A stretch of 64,000 bases of DNA from Microbulbifer variabilis (GTDB lineage: Bacteria; Pseudomonadota; Gammaproteobacteria; Pseudomonadales; Cellvibrionaceae). Within the stretch, counting starts at the first letter, position 1. Each line of letters starts with the position of its first letter. Below the pieces are notes generated by a model, which searched no databases, was not told where the DNA came from, and worked only from the letters and a program-made list of their open reading frames with translations. Positions 26,565-35,841 of the stretch are shown here, piece by piece. Location of the stretch: the NCBI RefSeq assembly GCF_020524905.1, contig NZ_JAIVKI010000006.1:124001-188000 (forward strand). The letters are read 5' to 3'. The position numbers and the translations under genes are program-made.

Positions 26565-29500
26565 ATGGCGAGCTTTTTTATCAATCGACCTATCTTTGCC
26601 TGGGTCCTGGCCATTATCGCTATGCTGGCGGGCGTCCTGTCGATCAGTAACCTGGCGGTGGAGCGCTATCCGAATATCGCACCGCCCTCAATCAATATCG
26701 AGGCGAGCTATCCGGGTGCTTCCGCAAAGGTGGTGGAGGACTCGGTCACGCAAATTCTTGAGCGAAATATGAAAGGCCTGGATGGCCTCCTCTATATGTC
26801 AGCCACCAGCCAATCTAATGGCGGTGTGTCTATCTCTCTGACATTTGAGAATGGCACCGACCCGGATACTGCACAGGTGCAGGTTCAGAATAAAGTACAG
26901 CTGGCAATGCCACTGTTGCCCCAGGAAGTGCAATTACAGGGGGTCAATGTCAGTAAGTCCCGCGGTGGCTTCCTGATGGTTGCGGGTTTTGTGTCCGAAG
27001 ACGGCAGCATGAACCGCAGCGATATTGCCGATTATATCAATTCGGCCATTGTGGACCCGGTCAGCCGGGTACCTGGCGTTGGTAATGTGCAAGTGTTCGG
27101 CTCCAAGTACGCCATGCGTATCTGGCTTGATCCCAATAAGCTGACGACCTATGACCTCACTCCCAGTGATATTGCAACAGCTGTACGGGCGCAAAATGCC
27201 CAAGTTGCTGTTGGCAGTCTTGGTGGTGCGCCAGCCGTACCGGGGCAACAGCTGAATGCCTCTATTACCTCACAAGGGCGCTTGCAGACACCGGAACAAT
27301 TCCGGGAAATTGTGGTGCGCGGCAATGATGACGGCTCCCTGCTTCGTCTCGGTGATGTCGCCCGCGTAGAGTTGGGAGCAGAAAACTATGAGTTTATCTC
27401 CCGCTATAACCGCCAACCCGCCACCGGTATCGCCATTAATCTGGCCACCGGCGCTAACGCACTGGAAACTGCCGAGGGTGTTAAGGCAAAACTCAAAGAG
27501 TTGGAACCCTTCTTCCCTCGGGGTCTTACCTCGGTAGTACCGTTTGATACCACGCCTTTCGTTGAGGTATCCATCAAGGGTGTGATCAGCACATTGATAG
27601 AAGCGATTGTGCTGGTTTTCCTGGTGATGTACCTGTTCCTGCAAAACTTCCGCGCAACCCTGATCCCCACTATCGCGGTACCGGTGGTGCTGCTGGGCAC
27701 CTTTGCGGTGCTCGCAGCATTGGGCTTCTCGGTCAATATGCTCACCATGTTCGCCATGGTATTAGCCATCGGCTTGCTGGTGGATGATGCCATTGTGGTG
27801 GTGGAGAACGTCGAGCGGGTAATGCGTGAAGAGGGCTTATCGCCGAAGGAAGCCACGAAAAAATCGATGCACCAAATTACCGCGGCGCTGATTGGTATCG
27901 GTGTGGTGTTATCGGCGGTGTTTGTACCTATGGCCTTTATGGATGGCGCTACTGGCGTAATCTATCGTCAGTTCTCAGCAACCATTGTTGCCGCTATGGC
28001 CCTGTCGGTGCTGGTGGCTATTATTCTGACGCCCGCACTTTGTGCCACGCTGCTTAAACCGCTATCTAAGGGCGAGGTCCACGGAGAAAAAGGCTTTTTC
28101 GGTTGGTTCAACCGCAATTTTGAGCGCGGCAGCCAGCGTTATCAAAGTGGGGTCAAGGGAATCTTGAAACGCAGTGGCCGCTTTATGCTGCTGTTTGTGG
28201 CATTGTCTGCAGTAATGGCTTTCCTGTTCCTGCGTCTGCCAAGCTCCTTCCTGCCGGATGAAGACCAAGGGGTGCTTTTCTCTATGGTGCAGGCACCAGT
28301 GGGTGCAACCCAGGAACGCACCATGGAATCTATCCGCAAGGTAGAAGATCAATTTTTGGATAATGAACAGGACACAGTAAAGTCAGTATTTTCGGTACAG
28401 GGCTTTAGCTTTGCCGGCAGCGGCCAGAATACCGGTATCGCTTTTGTGAATATGGAAGACTGGTCCAATCGGAAAGAAGAATCGCAAAGTGCTGGAGCGG
28501 TCGCCATGCGTGCCATGGGCGCGCTGATGCAAATCAAGGATGCCATGGCCTTCGCCTTTGCACCGCCGCCCTTACCTGAGTTGGGTTCCACTGGTGGATT
28601 TAACTTCTATCTTCAGGATAACGGCAACTTGGGACACGAAGCGCTGACGGCAGCGCGCAATCAGTTTTTGGGGATGGCGGGGCAGAGCAAATTGCTCTCT
28701 AACGTTCGCCCCAATGGTCAGGAAGATACGCCGCAATTTCGAGTAAAGATCGACAATGCCAAGGCCGCGGCCCTCGGCTTGTCGATAGCCGAGATAAATA
28801 GCGCATTGAGTACCGCTTGGGGTGGTTCCTATATCGATGACTTTATCGATCGTGGCCGGATTAAGCGGGTTTATATGCAAGCGGATGCGCCTTATCGCAT
28901 GATGCCGGAAGACTTCCAGCTCTGGTCGGTACGCAATAATAAAGGCGATATGGTGCCTCTATCCTCCTTTGCCAGCTTCTCCTGGGAGTATGGATCTCCT
29001 CGCTTGGAGCGCTACAACGGCGTGCCTTCTATGCAGATCAATGGCCAGGCCGCAGCGGGTGTCAGCTCTGGCGAGGCCATGTTGGAGGTGGAGAGGTTGG
29101 TAGCCCAGTTGCCGGCTGGGGTCGGTCTTGAATGGAGCGGACTTTCTTATCAGGAGCGCGCCGCCGGTGCACAGACGCCGCTGCTTTATAGCTTGTCATT
29201 GCTGATCGTATTCTTGTGCCTCGCCGCTCTCTACGAGAGCTGGACAGTGCCGACCGCCGTATTGCTAATGGCGCCCCTGGGGATTCTCGGTGCCGTATTG
29301 GCCAACAGCTTGCGCGGTATGGAGAGGGATATTTATTTCCAAGTCGCCATGTTGACTACTGTCGGCTTGACCAGTAAGAACGCCATTTTGATTGTGGAGT
29401 TTGCCAAGCAAAACCTGGAAAGTGGAATGGAATTGGTAGAAGCAACCATGCGGGCAGTCCGCGATCGCCTGCGCCCAATTTTGATGACCTCACTGGCTTT

Positions 29501-29735
29501 TGGTTTGGGGGTTCTTCCACTGGCGATAGCCACTGGTGCCGGTTCCGGCGCACAGCGTGCGATTGGAACCGGGGTTCTGGGAGGAATGGTTGTGGGCACG
29601 CTACTGGGTATCTTTTTTATTCCGTTGTTCTTTGTGGTGGTGCAGAGGCTGTTTGGACGTAAAGCTAACAGTACTGATACTGGGAAGGATCAAGTTCTTG
29701 CCAGTAAAAAGACAGAAGCTGCGGAAGCTTTGTAA
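26565..29735 (+). CDS. RND multidrug efflux permease (AcrB/HAE1 family)
   Basis: 1056 residues, the normal HAE1 length. N-terminal [14 protein letters not shown], then the large periplasmic loop, then TM4 with the proton-relay Asp pair in [17 protein letters not shown] (residues near 405-410). The duplicated half has [13 protein letters not shown] and a TM10 Lys. The region ends [18 protein letters not shown]. It exports hydrophobic drugs, detergents or bile-salt-like compounds using the proton gradient. The C-terminal 25 residues are a polar tail. Co-transcribed with the adaptor and closed by a strong terminator. Confidence 0.95.
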   Translation: MASFFINRPIFAWVLAIIAMLAGVLSISNLAVERYPNIAPPSINIEASYPGASAKVVEDSVTQILERNMKGLDGLLYMSATSQSNGGVSISLTFENGTDPDTAQVQVQNKVQLAMPLLPQEVQLQGVNVSKSRGGFLMVAGFVSEDGSMNRSDIADYINSAIVDPVSRVPGVGNVQVFGSKYAMRIWLDPNKLTTYDLTPSDIATAVRAQNAQVAVGSLGGAPAVPGQQLNASITSQGRLQTPEQFREIVVRGNDDGSLLRLGDVARVELGAENYEFISRYNRQPATGIAINLATGANALETAEGVKAKLKELEPFFPRGLTSVVPFDTTPFVEVSIKGVISTLIEAIVLVFLVMYLFLQNFRATLIPTIAVPVVLLGTFAVLAALGFSVNMLTMFAMVLAIGLLVDDAIVVVENVERVMREEGLSPKEATKKSMHQITAALIGIGVVLSAVFVPMAFMDGATGVIYRQFSATIVAAMALSVLVAIILTPALCATLLKPLSKGEVHGEKGFFGWFNRNFERGSQRYQSGVKGILKRSGRFMLLFVALSAVMAFLFLRLPSSFLPDEDQGVLFSMVQAPVGATQERTMESIRKVEDQFLDNEQDTVKSVFSVQGFSFAGSGQNTGIAFVNMEDWSNRKEESQSAGAVAMRAMGALMQIKDAMAFAFAPPPLPELGSTGGFNFYLQDNGNLGHEALTAARNQFLGMAGQSKLLSNVRPNGQEDTPQFRVKIDNAKAAALGLSIAEINSALSTAWGGSYIDDFIDRGRIKRVYMQADAPYRMMPEDFQLWSVRNNKGDMVPLSSFASFSWEYGSPRLERYNGVPSMQINGQAAAGVSSGEAMLEVERLVAQLPAGVGLEWSGLSYQERAAGAQTPLLYSLSLLIVFLCLAALYESWTVPTAVLLMAPLGILGAVLANSLRGMERDIYFQVAMLTTVGLTSKNAILIVEFAKQNLESGMELVEATMRAVRDRLRPILMTSLAFGLGVLPLAIATGAGSGAQRAIGTGVLGGMVVGTLLGIFFIPLFFVVVQRLFGRKANSTDTGKDQVLASKKTEAAEAL

Positions 29736-29750
29736 GTCTCAAGCCAGAGA

Positions 29751-29784
29751 AAAGCCAGGCCGCATTTCCCGGCCTGGCTTTTTT
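29751..29784 (+). terminator. Strong rho-independent terminator of the RND operon
   Basis: Stem AAGCCAGGCCG/CGGCCTGGCTT (29752-29780) with a 7-base loop, followed by four more Ts. Confidence 0.9.
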
Positions 29785-29925
29785 GTATTCGCTCTTTGAT
29801 AGAGCGCAGCACTAATGTAAGTGAATTTATCAATCCGAGGGCTGGCAGTAGCTTCGGCTATTTTCTTCGCCTCACTTTCGCCTGATGCAGTTGCTAAGAG
29901 GCATCTCGACATTTCTGCTTTTAGT

Positions 29926-29975
29926 TTGAAATTTTCAAGCTCACCTTCAATTTTTCAAGTTCTTTGCGATATGAT
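29926..29975 (+). promoter_or_regulatory. Palindrome and possible promoter before the XRE/sigma-54-activator pair
   Basis: A perfect 13-base palindrome TTGAAATTTTCAA (29926-29938) and a second TTTTTCAAG (29951-29959) lie upstream of TATGAT (29970-29975), a plausible -10. This is a likely autoregulatory operator for the small XRE protein. No good -35 is seen. Confidence 0.35.
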
Positions 29976-30007
29976 CCGCCGTTATTGCATTCACAATAGG
30001 TCCGGCC

Positions 30008-30213
30008 ATGATCCGTTGCCACCTCGCTCACCTGACGGGGGGCGGAAAATGAAGATTGCCGACACCATGCATGAGACCCGTCTCAGCCGTAATACCGTGA
30101 TGTTGATAGACAAAGAAACCGCACAAAAAATCGACACCGAAGCCCTGGATACGCTTTGCCGCCTGTTCCAGTGTGATATTAGCGATATGTTGGAGCTCAC
30201 CGATGAGCCGTAG
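30008..30213 (+). pseudogene. Small XRE (Cro/CI-like) regulator with an apparent frameshift at a G-run
   Basis: The family's usual N-terminus (MIRCHL-x-x-L-x-G) is encoded from ATG 30008 but stops at 30052. The remainder, from GRKMKIADTM through RLSRNTVMLIDKETAQ (recognition helix) to LFQCDISDMLELT, is in another frame and ends at 30213. One extra G in the six-G run (30036-30042 area) would join them into a 68-residue protein. Options: a real disabling deletion, a sequencing error, slippage or phase variation, or a functional shorter protein starting at ATG 30049. The stop overlaps the next gene's start by 11 bases, so the two are translationally coupled. The frame that extends back to GTG 29821 is not believable. 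Confidence 0.6.
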
Positions 30214-31702
30214 TAAACGCCATGTCATGATCAGTTGGATTGGCGCCAATGATTTGAAGAATACCTCTGGCGGTGCGGCAGATGGAAAGCCCCTGGGCCC
30301 TATCGCCTCCACCCTAAAGTCTCAGTCATTTGATTCGGTTGAGCTGCTCTACAACTATCCGGAAACTGAAGTTAAACCCTATTTACGCTGGCTCTCCGAG
30401 CAGGTCGATATGCCGATTAAGGCCTATCGTGAGTCGCTGGTCTCGCCGGTGGATTTTTCGGCGATCTATGAGGCGGCCGATAAAAACCTGGCCAGGCTTG
30501 TGGCAGAGGGCAGCGAGCTTTCTATATTGCTAAGCCCCGGCACTCCGGCTATGCAATCTATCTGGATACTGCTGGGTAAAACGCGCTACCCCAGTCGTTT
30601 CTATCGAGCCTCCATCGAGGAGGGCGTTGAAGAGGTAACCCTGCCTTTTGAATTGTCGGCGGAGTATATTCCCGCAGCCAAAGATCTGAGTAGCTCAAAA
30701 ATCAGCCAGCTGTCTGAGGTGAGCACGCCGGTGGATGCTGCTTTCGACAGTATCATTACCCGCAACCCGGATATGCAGAAGCTGAAGGCGCAGGCCCAGG
30801 TTCTGGCCGAACGCGATGTTCCGGTATTGATCTACGGTGAGACGGGTACCGGCAAGGAGCTGTTTGCCCGCGCCATCCACAATGCCAGTGATAGGGCTAG
30901 CCGGCCCTTTATTCCCTTAAACTGCGGTGCGATTCCGCCGGAACTGGTGGACTCGGTTCTGTTTGGCCACACCAAGGGCGCCTTTACCGGTGCAACCTCC
31001 GATAAGCCTGGGGTGTTCGAACAGGCCCATGGGGGCACCCTGTTTTTAGATGAGTTCGGCGAGCTGGAGCCCAGCGTACAGGTGCGGCTATTGCGGGTAC
31101 TCCAGGAGGGTACTTTTGTTCCTGTTGGTGGCACCAGGGAAAAGCGGGTGGATGTCCGCCTGATCAGCGCCACCCATCGCAACTTGATGGAAGCCGTTGC
31201 CAATGGCACTTTCCGCGAAGACCTGTTCTACCGCATTGCCGTTGGCGTGCTGCACTTGCCACCACTGCGTGAGCGAGAAGGGGACCTTTCACTGCTGGCT
31301 GGCATGATCTTGGAAGCCCTGAGCGAGCAAGATGTGGGCTTGCAGGGTAAGAAATTGTCTCCCGATGCGATGAATCTTATCCTCAAGCACCCCTGGCGGG
31401 GCAACGTGCGTGAGTTGCAGTCCAGCTTACTGCGAGCAGCGCTGTGGTGTCAGGGGGATACGATTATTGCGCAGGATGTGCGTCAGGCATTGTTTCAAAT
31501 GCCCGAGAAAAACTCGGGACTGCTGGATAAAGATGTATCGAAAGGCATTGATTTACAGGGCTTATGTGATGATGTAATGCGGCATTATATTCCCCTCGCA
31601 TTCGACGCAGCCCAAGGCAGGAAAACCAAGGCAGCGGAGTTATTGGGTTTCAATAGCTACCAAACCCTTGAGAATAAAGTGAAGAAATTGAGTATTAGCT
31701 AG
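30203..31702 (+). CDS. Sigma-54 activator with CARF/RtcR-like sensor domain
   Basis: 499 residues from ATG 30203 (GGAG seven bases upstream). The N-terminal ~165 residues have a Rossmann-like layout: strand HVMISWIGAND, LLYNYPETEV, then ILLSPGTPAMQ, which corresponds to the ITTGTHVAQ-type motif of the RtcR CARF domain. Then an AAA+ domain with Walker A GETGTGKE, the sigma-54-contacting GAFTGA, Walker B FLDEFGE, and arginine-finger region. The C-terminus has a Fis-type helix-turn-helix (KTKAAELLGFNSYQTLENKVKKL). RtcR itself activates the RNA-repair operon rtcBA on sensing RNA ends; no rtcBA is here. The nearest downstream operon is a type I restriction system with its own sigma-54 promoter. 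Role in inducing defence is inferred. Confidence 0.85.
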   Translation: MSRSKRHVMISWIGANDLKNTSGGAADGKPLGPIASTLKSQSFDSVELLYNYPETEVKPYLRWLSEQVDMPIKAYRESLVSPVDFSAIYEAADKNLARLVAEGSELSILLSPGTPAMQSIWILLGKTRYPSRFYRASIEEGVEEVTLPFELSAEYIPAAKDLSSSKISQLSEVSTPVDAAFDSIITRNPDMQKLKAQAQVLAERDVPVLIYGETGTGKELFARAIHNASDRASRPFIPLNCGAIPPELVDSVLFGHTKGAFTGATSDKPGVFEQAHGGTLFLDEFGELEPSVQVRLLRVLQEGTFVPVGGTREKRVDVRLISATHRNLMEAVANGTFREDLFYRIAVGVLHLPPLREREGDLSLLAGMILEALSEQDVGLQGKKLSPDAMNLILKHPWRGNVRELQSSLLRAALWCQGDTIIAQDVRQALFQMPEKNSGLLDKDVSKGIDLQGLCDDVMRHYIPLAFDAAQGRKTKAAELLGFNSYQTLENKVKKLSIS

Positions 31703-32009
31703 CTGCTGTCAGTTTGGAGTTGGAGCATAGGTGTAGCCGTATAAACTACTGGGAAGCTGGTTGGGGTAAGAGAAGTAGAGCAAGAATAAATAAATTTACT
31801 TTGAGGTAAAAAACGTTATCTTTTGGTGTTTGCGGCCAAACAATGTTTATGGGGTTGCTCCATCATTTTTCAGGCCTCCATTGGGGACTTTAGGGTGCGG
31901 TCTTAGCGGCTGATCGATGGTGTGCAGTATTTAACCTGAGGTGGCGCCCGCAGAGTGGATTTTATTTCAACTTGTTGATATTAAAGAGCTTATTTCGAGA
32001 TTTTGCATT

Positions 32010-32036
32010 CACTATAGCGAGTGTTCGACGGTCGAA
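32010..32036 (+). promoter_or_regulatory. Candidate upstream activator site for the CARF-type sigma-54 activator
   Basis: A perfect palindrome TTCGACGGTCGAA (32024-32036) abuts CACTATAGCGAGTG (32010-32023). They lie about 110-135 bases upstream of the -24 element, the usual distance for a sigma-54 enhancer site. Assignment to the activator is inference. Confidence 0.4.
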
Positions 32037-32143
32037 AGTGGTGGTGTAAAGAAGGAAGCAGCGCAACTATTGAGGCTGAAGAGCCCTCAGGGATTGATCA
32101 CCTGAATGGAAAATTCGGTGTAAATCAATGGTCGCTAAGTTGT

Positions 32144-32159
32144 TGGCACGACACCTGCA
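32144..32159 (+). promoter_or_regulatory. Sigma-54 (-24/-12) promoter of the hsdR-hsdM operon
   Basis: TGGCACG-ACAC-CTGCA matches the consensus TGGCACG-N4-TTGCW at all positions but one (CT for TT). The invariant GG (32145-32146) and GC (32157-32158) are separated by exactly 10 bases. Transcription would start near 32170. Confidence 0.8.
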
Positions 32160-32188
32160 CTAGCAGGGATATGGAAATAATAAAATTT

Positions 32189-35100
32189 ATGCAGTCACAG
32201 AATTTTGAGCACTTAAGACCCTACTGGCCAGATCTTGCCAGTTTAGGGGGCCACGCTGAGCAATACGTTTATGACGACCCGCAAAGTGCATTGATCAAGC
32301 TTCGTTGTTTTGCCGAGAAGCTGGTGGGTATTGTCTACCGGGAATGGCGCCTGCCCAGTTTGCCCAATGAGAAGTTTATTGATCGCCTGGAAAACCACGC
32401 CTTTGCTTCGGTAGTCGACCAGGCCATCATCGATAAATTGCATGCGATTCGCAAAGAAGGCAATAAGGCAGCACACGAGGGTAAGTTTGGCAAAGGTAGT
32501 GGCCCCTGGTTACTCAAGGAAACGCATATTCTGAGTTGCTGGTTACTGCTGTCTCTTAAAAAGGGGAGCAAAGGTGACTTAACGCCTTTCAAAGAGCCAG
32601 CCAAAACTGTTTCGGCTGAAGCCTTAAGCAAGGCTGCCGTGAAAGAGCTGAAGGCCAGTAAACAACGTGAAGCTGAACATAAAGCTCGTCTCGAGCAGGC
32701 CATGGCCGAACTTGAAGCCGCGCAACAAGCTGAGATTGAAGCGCAGCGAGAAACGGCCAAGCTAAAAGCACAACTCGATGAAGCGGCAATCAATGCGCAC
32801 AAACAAGCCAGTGATAATGCTAAAAACCAGCTGGAGCTTAACGAAGCGCAAACACGCCGTCGCCTGATTGATACGGAATTGCACAGCCGTGGGTGGGATA
32901 TTGACCTTATTAAAGGCAAAAATACCGAAGAAGTCAGCTTTGAGGAAAAAGTCGACGGCCAGCCAACCGCTACGGGTATCGGCTACTGTGACTATGTGCT
33001 CTGGGATGACAACGGTAAACCGCTCGCAGTCATCGAAGTCAAGCGCACGCGCGAGAATGCCGAAAGGGGCCGTCAGCAAGCCAAGCTTTATGCTGATGCA
33101 CTAGAAAAGCGGTACGGCCAGCGTCCAGTTATCTTTTATACCAACGGTCACGACATCTTTATCTGGGATGATGCGCAAAAGCTCGCCCCCCGCAAACTCT
33201 ATGGCTTCTACTCCAAGAGCAGTTTGCAATACCTTGTGGGTCAGCGCAGCACCCGACAAGACCTCAATGCCACACCGGTGGCAACCGATATCGCTGGTCG
33301 GATGTACCAGCTCGAATCCATATCAAGAGTGTGTGAGCGATTCAGCCAAGGTCACCGCAAAGCTCTGATAGTGCAGGCCACAGGAACCGGCAAAACCCGC
33401 GTCGCTATCGCACTCACCAAGCGTATGATTGATGCCCGCTGGGCCAAGCGTGTGCTCTTTCTCTGCGACCGTAAAGAACTGCGCAAACAGGCGGGTAAGG
33501 CTTACAACGAGTTTACCAACGAACCGCTCTATATTGTCGGCAAGAGCAAAAAAGAACACCGCAAAAAATCGCAGATCTATGTAGCGACTTACCCCGGCAT
33601 GATGAAAATCATGGAGGAGTTTGATCCCGGCTACTTTGACCTGATTATCGCCGATGAATCGCACCGCTCTATCTACAATGTATTCGGTGATCTGTTTAAA
33701 TACTTTGATGCTTTTCAACTGGGCCTCACCGCCACGCCGGTTGAAATGATCAGCCGCTCCACCAGTCAGTTGTTTGGTTGTGATTACAAAATGCCAACCG
33801 CCAACTACCCGCTGGAGCAGGCGATTGAAGACAAGCACCTCGTCCCCTTTAAAGTCGTCACCCATACCACCCAATTTTTGCGTGAGGGTATTCAGGGTAA
33901 CAAGCTCAGCGATGAGCAGATCGCTGAACTGGAAGATCAGGGCTTTGATCCCAATGAGCTGGATTTTAAAGCGGCTGCAATCGATAAAGCCGTTTTTAAC
34001 AAAGATACCAATCGCGCCATTCTGCGCAATCTAATGGAAAATGGTCAACGCCTGGCCGATGGCCAAACACTGGGCAAGTCCATGGTGTTCGCCCGCAATA
34101 TTCAGCATGCGGAATTACTCAACACGCTCTTTGCTGAGTTGTATCCTGAGTACGGGGGTAACTTCTGTCGAGTGATCCACTCCAAGTACGAGCGGGCTGA
34201 AGAGCTGATCGATGATTTCAAGGCTACCGATGGTAAAGACTCCGAAATTACTGTGGCCATCTCCGTAGATATGCTCGATACCGGTATCGATGTGCCCGAG
34301 GTACTCAACCTTGTTTTCGCCAAGCCGGTAAAATCTAAAGTGAAATTCTGGCAGATGGTGGGGCGGGGCACTCGCCTGTGCCCGAATCTCTTTGGCCCCG
34401 CCACCGATGGCAGCGATGACAAAAAGAAATTCCTGATCTTTGACCACTGGGCCAATTTCGAATACTTCGAAATGGAGCCGGAAGAGGAAGAGCCCCGCCA
34501 AAGTAAATCGCTCAGCCAAAAACTCTTCGAAGCACGCCTGGCTTATGCGGAAGAGGCCCTCAAGCGTGGCGAGATGGAAAGCTTTGGTAAAATGGTCCTC
34601 TTGATCAAGCAGGATATTGACGCGCTGGATGACAACACTATAGCGATCAAAGATAACTGGAAGCTCAAGCAGCAGCTGAGTCAGATCGAAGTATTGCAGC
34701 AGTTTGCCCCAGCCACTATAGCGCTGCTTTATGACCAAATGGCCCCGTTGATGCAATGGCGTAATATCCAGGGCGAGAGCGAGGCCTTAAAATGGGATCT
34801 CGATATCGCCACGGCCCAGTATGCTCAGCTCTGCCAGCCCAAATTATTGGAGCCCGTCAGAGAGCAGGTGCTCAGCAAAGTGCGCAGCTTATCCATGCAC
34901 TTGAACCAGGTGCGCAACAGGGCCTTGGATGTCAATGCGCTGCAACAAGATGAATACTGGGCGACACCGAGCTTCGAGAAGCTGGAGCATAGCCGCCAGC
35001 AGCTCCGCCCGGTTATCCATCTACGGGACAAGGGCGCAGTGCCCCCAGTGGCTCCGATCCCTATCTACGATATCAAAGAGGACAGGGCGGAATATCGGGT

Positions 35101-35686
35101 GGAGGAACGCAAAACAAATATTCGCACCATCGACTACGAAATCTACCGGCAAGAAGTGGAAAAAACACTGACGCCGTTGTTCGACAAAGACCCGGTGCTG
35201 CAGAAAATCCGTGCCGGAGAGCCGGTCACAGCCGCGGAGCTGGATACCCTCAATGCATTGGTGCACACACAAAACCCCAGCGTCGATCTTGGGCTATTGG
35301 CTGAGTTTTACCCGGAGTCCAGTACCGGCGTCGATCAGCTGCTGCGCACTATTATCGGCCTGGACGTGGTGGCGATTGAGCGGCAATTTACCGCGTTTGT
35401 GCAAGCGCATCACATCAATCTCAGCGCCCTCCAGCAACGCTTTTTAGGGCTGCTTAAAAGCGAGATTTGCCGCAAAGGGCAGATGACAATCGCAGATCTC
35501 TACGAGCAACCGTTCAAAGGCCTGCACCAGGACGGAATCGACGGACTGTTCCAGGAACACCAAGCGGAGCTGATCGCCAAATTTGTGGCAGGCTTCACGG
35601 TCGAAACAAAAACACAGAAATCACAGCTCAACGTGCCAAGCCAAGCTTCAGAGAAAGCTTCAGAGCAAGCGCAGCCCGTTGAGTAA
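32189..35686 (+). CDS. hsdR: Type I restriction endonuclease R subunit (EcoEI type)
   Basis: 1165 residues from ATG 32189 (ATG 32171 would be almost leaderless if the sigma-54 start near 32170 is right; family members begin near NFEHLRPYW). Order: DUF4145-like N-terminus (about 1-110); Ala/Glu/Lys coiled coil (about 150-225); HsdR nuclease with D-x-VLWDDNGKPLAVIEVKRT (PD-(D/E)xK, about 265-300); SF2 helicase with ATGTGKTRVA, DESHRS, LTATP and VGRGTRLCP; EcoEI_R C-terminal domain (about 1000-1130); polar tail. It translocates DNA and cuts unmodified target-bearing DNA with the M/S complex. It appears intact. Followed 155 bases later by hsdM with a repeat element between. Confidence 0.92.
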   Translation: MQSQNFEHLRPYWPDLASLGGHAEQYVYDDPQSALIKLRCFAEKLVGIVYREWRLPSLPNEKFIDRLENHAFASVVDQAIIDKLHAIRKEGNKAAHEGKFGKGSGPWLLKETHILSCWLLLSLKKGSKGDLTPFKEPAKTVSAEALSKAAVKELKASKQREAEHKARLEQAMAELEAAQQAEIEAQRETAKLKAQLDEAAINAHKQASDNAKNQLELNEAQTRRRLIDTELHSRGWDIDLIKGKNTEEVSFEEKVDGQPTATGIGYCDYVLWDDNGKPLAVIEVKRTRENAERGRQQAKLYADALEKRYGQRPVIFYTNGHDIFIWDDAQKLAPRKLYGFYSKSSLQYLVGQRSTRQDLNATPVATDIAGRMYQLESISRVCERFSQGHRKALIVQATGTGKTRVAIALTKRMIDARWAKRVLFLCDRKELRKQAGKAYNEFTNEPLYIVGKSKKEHRKKSQIYVATYPGMMKIMEEFDPGYFDLIIADESHRSIYNVFGDLFKYFDAFQLGLTATPVEMISRSTSQLFGCDYKMPTANYPLEQAIEDKHLVPFKVVTHTTQFLREGIQGNKLSDEQIAELEDQGFDPNELDFKAAAIDKAVFNKDTNRAILRNLMENGQRLADGQTLGKSMVFARNIQHAELLNTLFAELYPEYGGNFCRVIHSKYERAEELIDDFKATDGKDSEITVAISVDMLDTGIDVPEVLNLVFAKPVKSKVKFWQMVGRGTRLCPNLFGPATDGSDDKKKFLIFDHWANFEYFEMEPEEEEPRQSKSLSQKLFEARLAYAEEALKRGEMESFGKMVLLIKQDIDALDDNTIAIKDNWKLKQQLSQIEVLQQFAPATIALLYDQMAPLMQWRNIQGESEALKWDLDIATAQYAQLCQPKLLEPVREQVLSKVRSLSMHLNQVRNRALDVNALQQDEYWATPSFEKLEHSRQQLRPVIHLRDKGAVPPVAPIPIYDIKEDRAEYRVEERKTNIRTIDYEIYRQEVEKTLTPLFDKDPVLQKIRAGEPVTAAELDTLNALVHTQNPSVDLGLLAEFYPESSTGVDQLLRTIIGLDVVAIERQFTAFVQAHHINLSALQQRFLGLLKSEICRKGQMTIADLYEQPFKGLHQDGIDGLFQEHQAELIAKFVAGFTVETKTQKSQLNVPSQASEKASEQAQPVE

Positions 35687-35707
35687 TTTAGAGTTGTACT
35701 AAAAAAG

Positions 35708-35819
35708 CGGAAGGAAAGTTCACACTGCACTCGGGACCGTATGCGGCATGGATGCCGATGACGAGCGTACAGGGATGTATTCACAGCGCGTATCGAGAGC
35801 AGAGTGACCTTTCCTTCCG
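35708..35819. repeat. 112-base inverted-repeat element (REP/MITE-like) between hsdR and hsdM
   Basis: Two 26-base arms (35708-35733 and 35794-35819) are inverted copies with three mismatches; the outer 11 bases (CGGAAGGAAAG) are perfect. The 60-base interior includes CATGGATGCC and ACAGGGATGTATTCACAGCG, which resemble interspersed intergenic repeats I associate with marine gammaproteobacteria; that family link is recollection, unverified. It could fold as a long hairpin in the hsdR-hsdM mRNA. Only this copy is in the window. Confidence 0.6.
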
Positions 35820-35841
35820 ACCTAGTAGTAAGAGAAGTAAC

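Larger units (their letters stand above)
31703..32170. other. Control region between the activator and hsdR
   Basis: No gene. It contains dyads at 31795-31810 (TTTAC/GTAAA), 31828-31841 (GTTTG-CGGC-CAAAC), 32010-32023 (CACT-ATAGCG-AGTG) and 32024-32036, and the sigma-54 promoter at 32144-32159. A frame opening at GTG 32021 in front of hsdR runs through this promoter and is not real. Confidence 0.6.

Noticed and set aside
29821-30048. N-terminal extension of the XRE frame back to GTG 29821, with a signal-like segment
   Set aside because: A cytoplasmic helix-turn-helix protein should not have it, and the family N-terminus is encoded in the other frame from 30008.
30203-31702. Calling the activator rtcR and expecting an RNA-repair operon
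   Set aside because: No rtcB or rtcA lies nearby; the sensor domain is only similar in layout and the downstream operon is restriction-modification.
32021-32188. Longer hsdR start at GTG 32021
   Set aside because: It runs through the sigma-54 promoter and the palindromes, and the extra residues do not resemble the family.
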